Source: SCUN01 sp964343975
Lineage (GTDB): Bacteria; Acidobacteriota; Vicinamibacteria; Vicinamibacterales; SCN-69-37
Assembly (NCBI GenBank): GCA_964343975.1
Contig: CAYFLU010000067.1
Coordinates: 1-17,252, forward strand
Length of the DNA: 17,252 nt
Reading direction: 5' to 3'
Position 1 is the stretch's first letter. Every line of letters begins with the position of its first letter. Positions 1 to 6,550 of this stretch are shown in pieces. The notes under the pieces were generated by a model, which ran no database searches, was not told the origin of the DNA, and saw nothing but the letters and a program-made list of their open reading frames with translations. Made by a program: the position numbers and the translations under genes.

Positions 1-26
1 TTCGCCCACCAGCGGCGATCGGTCAC
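1..26 (-). CDS. Possible start of a gene downstream of clpA (cut by window edge)
   Basis: A GTG at 24-26 on the minus strand lies 7 nt beyond the clpA stop codon and opens a frame (V-T-D-R-R-W-W-A) that stays open to the window edge. Only eight codons are visible and there is no clear Shine-Dalgarno sequence, so this is a weak call based on spacing and direction. In several bacterial groups the gene beside clpA is aat (leucyl/phenylalanyl-tRNA-protein transferase), which would fit the N-degron theme, but nothing in these eight residues identifies it. Confidence 0.2.
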
Positions 27-33
27 TTTCAGA

Positions 34-2307
34 TCAGACATTGACGGCTTCCTTGGCGTGATACGCGAACGACAGCGCGTCGTTCGCCGCGTCGATCGTC
101 ACTGTGCCGCCGTGCTCGAGTTGGCCGAACAGGATCTCGTCGGTCAGTGGATCGCGCACTTCCTTCTGAATGACGCGGCCGAGCGGGCGCGCGCCGAATG
201 CGGGGTCGTAGCCCTTCGCGGCGAGCCAGGCCCGCGCCGCCGGCGTGAGCGTGATCGCCACGTGCTTCTCCGACAGCTGCGCTTCGAGCTGCAGGATGAA
301 CTTCTCGACGATGGTCTCCATCACCGCCGGCGTCAGCGCGCCGAACGTCACGATCGCGTCGAGGCGGTTGCGGAACTCCGGGCTGAACACGCGCTCGATC
401 GCCTGCTTCGACGCGCCCGCGCGTCCGCCGGTGCCCTCGCGGAACCCCATCGTCTTCGCGCTCATCTCGCGCGAGCCGGCATTGGACGTCATGATCAACA
501 CGGCGTTGCGGAAGTCCGCCTTGCGGCCGGTGTTGTCCGTGAGCGTGGCGTGGTCCATCACCTGCAACAGGATGTTGTAGATGTCGGGATGCGCCTTCTC
601 GATTTCGTCGAGCAGGACGACGCAGTAGGGGTGGGTGCGGACGGCGTCGACGAGCTGACCGCCCTGTTCGAAGCCGACATATCCCGGAGGTGCGCCGATC
701 AGGCGGGCCACGGCGTGCTTCTCCATGTACTCCGACATGTCGAAGCGGATGAACTCGTTGCCGAGCTGCATCGCGAGCTGCTTGGCGAGCTCGGTCTTGC
801 CGACGCCGGTCGGGCCGGTGAAGAGGAAGCAGCCGGCGGGCCGCTCGGGGTTGCCGAGGCCCGCACGCGAGCGCTTGATCGACTGCGCGACGGCGTGCAC
901 GGCTTCTTCCTGCCCGAAGACCACGCGCTGCAGTGAGGCTTCGAGGCCCTTCAGGCGCTCGCGATCCGACGCGGAGGCCTGACGTTCGGGGATACGCGCG
1001 ATCTTGGCGATCACCGTTTCCACTTCCGTGGCGCCGATGACCGGCGTCTCGTCGGTTTTCGCCGCGAGGCGCGCGACGGCGCCGGCCTCGTCGATCACGT
1101 CGATGGCGCTGTCGGGCAGGCGCGAATCGCGGAGGTGGCGCGACGCCAGCTTGGCCGCGGCTTCGAGCGCGGCGTCCGTGTAGGTCACGCGATGGTGATC
1201 CTGATAGCGGCTGCGCAGCCCCGAGAGAATCTGCGTGGCTTCCGCCACGCTCGGCTCGTCGATCGCGATCTTCTGCAGGCGGCGCGCGAGGGCGCGGTCC
1301 TTCTCGATGTGCTTGAACTCCTCGAACGTCGTGGAGCCGATCACGCGCAGTTCGCCTTGCGTGAGGATCGGCTTGATGAGCGTTGCGAGGTCCATCGTGC
1401 CGCCGGTGGTGGCGCCGGCGCCGACGGTGGAATGAATCTCGTCGATGAAGAGGATCGGCTTCGGCTTGGTGGCGAGCGCCTTGATCACGGCCTTGAAACG
1501 CTCTTCGAAATCACCGCGGAAACGCGTGCCGGCGAGCAGCGCCGTCGTGTCGAGCGAGAACACTTCCGCGTCTTTGAGCGGCTCGGGCGCGTCGTCCTGG
1601 ATCAGTCGCTGCGCGAGGCCTTCGGCCATCGCGGTTTTGCCGACGCCGGCATCGCCGACGAACACGGGGTTGTTCTTGCGGCGACGGCAGAGTACTTCGA
1701 TCGCGCGCTTCAGCTCGGCGGAGCGGCCCACGAGCGGATCGAGTGCGCCTTCTTTGGCGCGCACCGTCAGGTTGATGCAGTACGACGTCAGCGGGTCCTT
1801 CGCGGACGCCTTGCCTTCGTCGCCGCGGCCGGCCGTGGCGCCTTCCTGTGCTGACTCGGGCGAATCGGACGAGGGCAGCTTGCTCACGCCATGCGAGATG
1901 TACTCGAGCACGTCGAGCCGCGTCACGTCCTGCGCTTCGAGGAGGCGCGCCGCGTGCGACTTCGGCTGCTGCAGGATGGCCGCGATCACGTCGCCGGCCT
2001 TCACTTCCTGGCGGCCCGCGCTCTGCACGTGCAGCACCGCCGTTTGCAGCACGCGCTGAAACGCCGTCGTCTGTTCGGGCTCGCGTTCCTGCCCGCGCTT
2101 CACGCGCTCGATTTCGGTGTCGAGGTATTGATGCAGCGCCTCACGCAATTCGGTGAGGTTCGCGCCACACGCCGCGAGGATGTCTTCGCCCTCGCGATCG
2201 TGACAGAGCGCGTACAGCAGATGCTCCAGCGTGAGGTACGCGTGGCCGCGCGACACGGCTTCGCGGTACGACACCGTCAACACGATCTCGAGCGAGGCTG
2301 AAGACAT
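34..2307 (-). CDS. clpA: ATP-dependent Clp protease ATP-binding subunit ClpA
   Basis: This is the double-ring AAA+ unfoldase that feeds substrates to the ClpP peptidase in the cytoplasm. At 757 aa it has the usual ClpA length. Residues 1 to about 140 form the Clp N-domain, the docking site for ClpS. The first AAA+ domain has Walker A GDAGVGKT (218-225) and Walker B ILFIDE (285-290). The second has Walker A GPTGVGKT (498-505), Walker B VVLLDE (563-568), the arginine-rich FRNR (645-648) and a sensor-2 GARPL (705-709). A short MGF tripeptide (620-622), after TSNAG, is where ClpA and ClpX carry their [I/L/M]-G-[F/L] ClpP-docking loop, so partnership with ClpP is expected. No long coiled-coil M domain interrupts AAA-1, which argues against ClpB and ClpC. 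The ATG at 2307 begins a normal N-domain; only a weak GGACT precedes it. The gene is divergent from the nucleotidase gene across 32 bp. Confidence 0.96.
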   Translation of the reverse strand: MSSASLEIVLTVSYREAVSRGHAYLTLEHLLYALCHDREGEDILAACGANLTELREALHQYLDTEIERVKRGQEREPEQTTAFQRVLQTAVLHVQSAGRQEVKAGDVIAAILQQPKSHAARLLEAQDVTRLDVLEYISHGVSKLPSSDSPESAQEGATAGRGDEGKASAKDPLTSYCINLTVRAKEGALDPLVGRSAELKRAIEVLCRRRKNNPVFVGDAGVGKTAMAEGLAQRLIQDDAPEPLKDAEVFSLDTTALLAGTRFRGDFEERFKAVIKALATKPKPILFIDEIHSTVGAGATTGGTMDLATLIKPILTQGELRVIGSTTFEEFKHIEKDRALARRLQKIAIDEPSVAEATQILSGLRSRYQDHHRVTYTDAALEAAAKLASRHLRDSRLPDSAIDVIDEAGAVARLAAKTDETPVIGATEVETVIAKIARIPERQASASDRERLKGLEASLQRVVFGQEEAVHAVAQSIKRSRAGLGNPERPAGCFLFTGPTGVGKTELAKQLAMQLGNEFIRFDMSEYMEKHAVARLIGAPPGYVGFEQGGQLVDAVRTHPYCVVLLDEIEKAHPDIYNILLQVMDHATLTDNTGRKADFRNAVLIMTSNAGSREMSAKTMGFREGTGGRAGASKQAIERVFSPEFRNRLDAIVTFGALTPAVMETIVEKFILQLEAQLSEKHVAITLTPAARAWLAAKGYDPAFGARPLGRVIQKEVRDPLTDEILFGQLEHGGTVTIDAANDALSFAYHAKEAVNV

Positions 2308-2330
2308 GAGTCCATCTTAGCGGATACAAT
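2301..2330 (+). promoter_or_regulatory. Candidate promoter of the nucleotidase gene
   Basis: TACAAT at 2325-2330 matches five of six bases of the sigma-70 -10 box. AAGACA at 2301-2306 matches four of six of the -35 box with an 18-bp spacer. Transcription would begin near 2337, leaving only about 3 nt before the ATG at 2340, and no Shine-Dalgarno sequence is visible. The 32-bp gap must also hold the clpA promoter. TAAGAT on the minus strand, 6 nt before the clpA ATG, is a possible but weaker -10. Confidence 0.4.
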
Positions 2331-2339
2331 CGTGACTGT

Positions 2340-3803
2340 ATGACGCTCAAGGCCAAGCTGCTCACTCTCGTTGCGTGCCTGTCGCTCACTTCTGTGCTGA
2401 TGGCGCAAACACCTGCGCCGGTCACGCTCACGATCGTGCATTTCAACGACGTGTACGAGATCTCGCCGGTTGAAGGCGGCAAGAGCGGCGGCCTTGCGCG
2501 TGTGGCCACGCGCATCAAGCAGCTGGCGCCGCAGCTCGTCACACTCGGCGGCGACTACCTGTCGCCCTCGGCGCTCGGCACCGCGCGTGTGGACGGTCAG
2601 CAATTGGCCGGCAAGCAGATGGTGGACGTGTTGAATCACGTCGGCGTGCAGTGGGCCACGCTCGGCAATCACGAGTTCGACGTGAGTGAGGCCGCGTTCA
2701 AGGCGCGCATGGCCGAGCAGAAGTTCAGCGTCGTGGTGAGCAACGCGACCGACGCGCAGGGCCAGCCGCTCCTGAACACGGTGCCGACGGCGATCGTGCC
2801 GGTGAAGGTGGGCGGCCGCACCGTGCGGGTCGGGCTGATCGGCATCATCATCGACTCGAACCAGAAGCCGTGGGTGAAGTACCTGGATCCGGTGGCGTCG
2901 GCGAAGGAGGCGGTGGCGTCGCTCGCCGGCAAGGTCGACACGATCATCGCGCTCACGCACCTCTCGCTCGCCGGCGACACCGCGCTCGTCAACGCGGTGC
3001 CCGAGATCGATCTCGTGCTCGGCGGACACGAGCACGAGAACTGGGCGCTGCAGCGCGGTCCGCACTTCACGCCGATCATCAAAGCCGACGCGAACGTGCG
3101 CTCGCTCGCGATCGTGCAGCTGTCGTTCGGCGCCGCGGGCACGCGCCCCTCGGTGCGGAGCCGTATCGACGTCGTGAACGACACCGTGAAGGCCGATCCG
3201 GCGGTGGATCAGCTCGCGAAGCAGTGGACGAAGACCGCCTTCGATGCCTTCCGTGCCGACGGCTTCGCGCCCGAAACGCTGGTGGTCACGCTCACCGACT
3301 CACTCGACGGTCGCGAAGCCACCGTGCGCAATCGCGAAGGCAAGCTCACGCAGATCATCGCCAACGCGGTGCGCCGCGAGGCCAAGGCCGACGTCGGCAT
3401 CTTCAACGGCGGCTCGGTGCGCATCGATGATGTGATCACGCCGGGGCCGCTGACGGAGTACGACATCATCCGGATCCTCCCGTTCGGCGGCAAGGTCGTG
3501 CGTGCGACCTTTGACGGCGCGTTGCTGGCGAAGGTGCTCGATCAGGGCCTCGGCAACGCGGGCACGGGCGGCTACCTCCACTCAAGCGACGGCACGGTGC
3601 GCACGAGCAGCGGATGGACGATCAACGGCGCGCCGCTCGATCCCGCCAAGACCTACACGGTCGGCATCTCCGACTTCCTGCTGACGGGTGGCGAAACGAA
3701 TCTCGGCTATCTGAACCGCACGAACCCGGGCGTGAAGAACACGCAGGATCTTCGCGACATTCGCCGTGTGGTGATTGAAGAACTGAAGACGCTCTACAAA
3801 TAG
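2340..3803 (+). CDS. Exported 5'-nucleotidase / UshA-like metallophosphatase
   Basis: This is a two-domain calcineurin-like phosphoesterase of the 5'-nucleotidase family, which removes phosphate from nucleotides or related esters outside the cytoplasm. Residues 1 to about 22 look like a Sec signal peptide (MTLKAK, then a hydrophobic core ending MAQ). The N-terminal metal-binding motifs are in order: HFNDVYE (34-40), GGDYLS (70-75), GNHEFD (109-114), THLS (206-209) and GGHEHE (228-233). The usual DxH of the first motif is DVY here, as in the subfamily with an NDVYE motif. The C-terminal nucleotide-binding domain spans about 305-460 and includes the FNGGSVR segment (355-361). At 487 aa it is near normal for a two-domain enzyme. 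The ATG at 2340 gives the signal peptide. Its stop lies 3 bp from that of clpS, so it sits convergently between clpS and clpA. The exact substrate cannot be told from sequence. Confidence 0.9.
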   Translation: MTLKAKLLTLVACLSLTSVLMAQTPAPVTLTIVHFNDVYEISPVEGGKSGGLARVATRIKQLAPQLVTLGGDYLSPSALGTARVDGQQLAGKQMVDVLNHVGVQWATLGNHEFDVSEAAFKARMAEQKFSVVVSNATDAQGQPLLNTVPTAIVPVKVGGRTVRVGLIGIIIDSNQKPWVKYLDPVASAKEAVASLAGKVDTIIALTHLSLAGDTALVNAVPEIDLVLGGHEHENWALQRGPHFTPIIKADANVRSLAIVQLSFGAAGTRPSVRSRIDVVNDTVKADPAVDQLAKQWTKTAFDAFRADGFAPETLVVTLTDSLDGREATVRNREGKLTQIIANAVRREAKADVGIFNGGSVRIDDVITPGPLTEYDIIRILPFGGKVVRATFDGALLAKVLDQGLGNAGTGGYLHSSDGTVRTSSGWTINGAPLDPAKTYTVGISDFLLTGGETNLGYLNRTNPGVKNTQDLRDIRRVVIEELKTLYK

Positions 3804-3806
3804 CGC

Positions 3807-4124
3807 TTACGCGTCGCCTTCGATGACGGCGCGGAGCGGAAAGCCCGCGCTCTTCGCCATCTCGCGCACGGTCTCGACTTTCGTCTCGGCCACTTCCCAG
3901 GGATAGATCCCGGCGAGGCCCTGGCCCTGCGTGTGCACGACGAGCATGATCCGGTACGCCTCAGCCGGCGACTTCTGGAACACCGACTCCAGCACGTGGA
4001 TGACGAAGTCCATCGTGGAGTAGTCGTCGTTGAGCAGGATCACCCTGTAGCGTTCCGGTTCCTGGTTCTTCGGCGTGACGCGTTCTTTGACGACGGCGCC
4101 GGTGTCGTGTTCGGAGTGGGCCAC
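3807..4124 (-). CDS. clpS: ClpS, N-degron adaptor of ClpA
   Basis: ClpS binds proteins with bulky N-terminal residues and delivers them to the ClpA N-domain. The protein is 105 aa, typical of the family. The core begins at RYRVILLNDD (25-34). The N-degron pocket residues known from E. coli have counterparts here: N32, D33, M38 in YSTMDFV, and H64 in VVHTQGQG. The family signature VAETKVETV (78-86) is also present, and residues 1-22 form the usual flexible, polar N-terminal tail. The start is a GTG at 4124, three nucleotides after the stop codon of the thioredoxin-like gene. This suggests translational coupling; the upstream GGGAAAA is only a poor Shine-Dalgarno. The gene is probably the last of the ppk2 - thioredoxin - clpS unit. 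clpA lies 1.5 kb further on, beyond an oppositely oriented gene, so clpS and clpA are not co-transcribed. Confidence 0.95.
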   Translation of the reverse strand: MAHSEHDTGAVVKERVTPKNQEPERYRVILLNDDYSTMDFVIHVLESVFQKSPAEAYRIMLVVHTQGQGLAGIYPWEVAETKVETVREMAKSAGFPLRAVIEGDA

Positions 4125-4127
4125 GCG

Positions 4128-4706
4128 CTATTTTCCCGCGGTGCGTTCGGCCAACGCCACGATCTCCGCGAGCGCATCGTCGCCGCGGTTCCATTCGTAC
4201 CAGCTCATCTTGCGTTGCTGGCGGTCGTTCGTGTCGATCTTGCCGTTCATGTCGAGGAACCAGGTCTGCAGGCTCGACGGCCGTTCGGTCCAGGAGGCCA
4301 CTTCCTTGCCGTCGCGCAGCAGCAGGATGGTCGGGGTGGCCGCGCGACCGTCAGGCGTGCGGTGCGCGTCCATGAACGGTTTGCCGACCTGGGAATTCAC
4401 GACGCGCATGTCGACGCCGGCCTTGCCCGCGAGCGTACCGAGGTACGGCACCGAGTTCACCGAGTCGGAGCACCAGTCTTCGGCGATGGCGAGGATCTTC
4501 AGCCCGGTGCCGACCTTCTTCAGGCGATCGACGAGCGCCGCCGGCACATCGCGGCCGGCGTTCTTCACCCAGATGTCGTGCTGTTGCTTCGTCGAGGCGA
4601 CGTAGTCGCTCCAGGGCATGCCCTGATCGAACACAGACGCGGCTGATGGCGTCTGCGCCGGCGGCAGGACGACGAGCAGGGTGAGGAGCGCAGTGAGCAT
4701 GTGCAC
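4128..4706 (-). CDS. Thioredoxin-fold protein (thioredoxin_9-like) with CxxS active site
   Basis: A 192-aa protein with a hydrophobic N-terminus (residues 3-15, possibly a signal peptide, though without positively charged residues) followed by a thioredoxin-like fold. The active-site position reads EDWCSDS (76-82): C79 is present but the resolving cysteine is replaced by S82. The cis-proline loop ATPTILLL (123-130) is conserved. The layout resembles the thioredoxin_9 family, whose usual motif is WCxDC. A CxxS site fits a monothiol exchange or disulfide-isomerase role better than a dithiol reductase; that is inference. The start is uncertain: GTG at 4706 or ATG at 4700, both behind an AGG overlapping the ppk2 stop. 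The gap to ppk2 is 7 nt and to clpS 3 nt, so the three genes look like one transcription unit. The reason for the grouping with clpS is not evident. Confidence 0.8.
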   Translation of the reverse strand: MHMLTALLTLLVVLPPAQTPSAASVFDQGMPWSDYVASTKQQHDIWVKNAGRDVPAALVDRLKKVGTGLKILAIAEDWCSDSVNSVPYLGTLAGKAGVDMRVVNSQVGKPFMDAHRTPDGRAATPTILLLRDGKEVASWTERPSSLQTWFLDMNGKIDTNDRQQRKMSWYEWNRGDDALAEIVALAERTAGK

Positions 4707-4713
4707 AGGATAC

Positions 4714-5598
4714 CTACTTCTCGCGCATCAGGAGCCGACGCGCGTAGAGCAGCTCCTTCATCTGATCGGGGGTCAGGCGCGGATACTCGAGATCGAGTGA
4801 CTCAAGCGCGCGGGCGAGGATGCCCGACACGGCCAATCGCATGAACCATTTGTTGTCGGCCGGCACGACGTACCACGGCGCCCACGACGTGCTCGTATGC
4901 GTGAACACGTCTTCGTAGGCCTGCATGTATTCCTTCCAGAAGCCGCGTTCCTTCACGTCGTTGGCGGAGAACTTCCAGTTCTTCGACGGGTCGTCGATGC
5001 GCTCGAGGAAGCGGCGCTTCTGCTCGGCCTTCGACACGTGCAGGAAGAACTTCAGCACGATCGTGCCGTTGTGGACGAGATGCTTCTCGAAGTCGTTGAT
5101 TTCCTTGAAGCGCTGCTTCCAGATGTCGCGGCTCTGCGCCATGTGATCCGGCAGGTGTTGGCCCACGAGGATCGACGGATGCACGCGCGCGATCAGCACC
5201 TCTTCGTAGTGCGAACGGTTGTGGATGCCGATGCGTCCGCGTTCTGGGAGCGCCTTGACCGACCGCCACAAGTACGTGTGATCGCGTTCTTCGGCGGACG
5301 GCGCCTTGAAGCTGAACACCTGACAGCCCTGCGGGTTCAGGCCCGACATCACGTGTTTGATCGTGCCGTCCTTACCGGCCGCGTCCATGGCCTGAAAGAT
5401 CATCAAGACCGAGTAGCGATGCTGCGCGTACAGCTTGTCTTGCAGCTTCGCCAGATGCTGCACGCCGTCGGCGAGCAGTTGATCCGCGTTGGCGGCGTCG
5501 ATCCACTTCGGCGTCCAGGACGGGTCGTAGTCTTTCAGGGAGATGCGTTCGCCCGGTTCGGCGATCAGGCGTTTGGCGATCTTGCGGATACCCTTCAT
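4714..5598 (-). CDS. ppk2: Polyphosphate kinase 2 family protein (PPK2, class III-like)
   Basis: PPK2 enzymes move phosphate between polyphosphate and nucleotides. Class III members can phosphorylate both AMP and ADP with polyphosphate, so this cytoplasmic enzyme may regenerate ATP under energy stress. Numbered from the ATG, the P-loop QAMDAAGKDGT lies at about 69-79, followed by NPQGCQVFSFKAP. The second phosphate-binding motif is IHNRSHYEEVLIARV, and the lid region contains FFLHVSKAEQKRR with FLERIDDPSKNWKF after it. These strings are typical of the class III / PPK2-like branch. At 294 aa it has full single-domain length. I chose the ATG at 5598 because GAGG lies 5 nt upstream. A GTG two codons earlier (5604) would overlap that Shine-Dalgarno. 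It is first in the unit with the thioredoxin-like gene and clpS, and divergent from the MBL gene. Confidence 0.93.
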   Translation of the reverse strand: MKGIRKIAKRLIAEPGERISLKDYDPSWTPKWIDAANADQLLADGVQHLAKLQDKLYAQHRYSVLMIFQAMDAAGKDGTIKHVMSGLNPQGCQVFSFKAPSAEERDHTYLWRSVKALPERGRIGIHNRSHYEEVLIARVHPSILVGQHLPDHMAQSRDIWKQRFKEINDFEKHLVHNGTIVLKFFLHVSKAEQKRRFLERIDDPSKNWKFSANDVKERGFWKEYMQAYEDVFTHTSTSWAPWYVVPADNKWFMRLAVSGILARALESLDLEYPRLTPDQMKELLYARRLLMREK

Positions 5599-5630
5599 TG
5601 GCACCTCGTAGCGATAATAGCTGCCAATGA
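5595..5630. promoter_or_regulatory. Divergent start region with 9-bp inverted repeat holding both start codons
   Basis: TCATTGGCA (5595-5603) and TGCCAATGA (5622-5630) are perfect reverse complements separated by 18 bp. Each arm contains the ATG of one of the two divergent genes (ppk2 at 5598, MBL at 5627). The middle holds two overlapping -10-like hexamers: GATAAT at 5613-5618 for the plus strand and TATTAT (5614-5619) for the minus strand. No good -35 box is seen for either. The minus-strand GAGG of ppk2 also lies in the spacer. It may be a shared operator or only similar translation-start contexts. Confidence 0.5.
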
Positions 5631-6550
5631 CGCCGCTTGCCGCCGGTCTCGACTATTTCGATTTGCACTTCGCCGGGCATCGCGGGTTCATCGCGACGGG
5701 CCTCGTCCACGGCACCGCCGGTGTCGGCCTCGTCGACCCGGGTCCGGCCACCACGCTGCCGGCGATTCGCGCGGCCCTGACCGAGCGCGGCTTCACGACG
5801 GCCGACATTCGCTGGATCCTGCTCACGCACATCCATCTCGACCATGCGGGCGGCACGGGCCTGCTGCTGAAGGAGTGTCCGCAGGCCCGCGTGCTCGTGC
5901 ACGAGCGCGGCGTGCGCCACCTCGTCGATCCCTCGAAGCTCATCGCGAGCGCGACCATTCTCTATGCGGAGCGCATGCAGGAACTGTGGGGCGACATCCT
6001 GCCCGTGCCCGAGGCCAACATCGACGTGCTTGGCGCCACAGGTCGCGCGGTCGTCGCCGGCTACGACGTCGACATCGCCTACACGCCCGGCCACGCGTCA
6101 CACCACGTGAGCTACTTCTTTCCGCACGCGCGCGTCGCGTTCGTCGGCGACACGGCCGGCACGAGCCAGCCCGGCAGCACGATCGTGCGCCCGCTCACCG
6201 CGCCGCCCGAGACCGACCTCGACGCGTGGCGGCACAGCACCGACACGATCCTCGGCTGGAATCCCGACACGCTCTTCCTCACGCACTGCGGACCGCAACG
6301 CGCGCCCCGACTGCACTTTCAGGAAATGTGGAAGCAGATGGACGACTGGAGCGCGAAAGTGCGCGCCTCGCTCGCGCTCGAGGGTGACGATGCGGCGAAG
6401 GCGGCGGCGTTTCATCGGACGGAGATCGAGCGGCTGAGCCAGGTGCTGCCGCGCGCGGAGGCGGACCTCTGGGCCCTCGGCGCGCGCTTCGATCTGTCGT
6501 GGTTGGGCCTGGCGCGATACTGGCGGAAGAAGGCGGCCGCTACTTCTTGA
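5627..6550 (+). CDS. MBL-fold metallo-hydrolase
   Basis: A 307-aa metallo-beta-lactamase-fold hydrolase with a binuclear metal site. The signature THIHLDHAGG gives H68, H70, D72 and H73. The remaining ligands are the H156 region (PGHASHH, 154-160), D175 in GDTAG and H220 in LTHCG. The C-terminal about 80 residues are helical and rich in charge and alanine, and may cap the active site. No signal peptide is seen, so it should be cytoplasmic. The family covers glyoxalase II-like thioesterases, lactonases and others, and the sequence does not settle the substrate. The ATG at 5627 has no Shine-Dalgarno but has GATAAT 8 nt upstream, so the mRNA may be nearly leaderless. Its last 11 bp overlap the end of the convergent UPF0182 gene. 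Confidence 0.88.
   Translation: MTPLAAGLDYFDLHFAGHRGFIATGLVHGTAGVGLVDPGPATTLPAIRAALTERGFTTADIRWILLTHIHLDHAGGTGLLLKECPQARVLVHERGVRHLVDPSKLIASATILYAERMQELWGDILPVPEANIDVLGATGRAVVAGYDVDIAYTPGHASHHVSYFFPHARVAFVGDTAGTSQPGSTIVRPLTAPPETDLDAWRHSTDTILGWNPDTLFLTHCGPQRAPRLHFQEMWKQMDDWSAKVRASLALEGDDAAKAAAFHRTEIERLSQVLPRAEADLWALGARFDLSWLGLARYWRKKAAATS

Noticed and set aside
4897..6387. 496-codon plus-strand frame across ppk2 and the MBL gene
   Set aside because: It spans two well-supported genes in other frames, and its sequence is low-complexity Arg/His/Ala typical of a GC-rich shadow.
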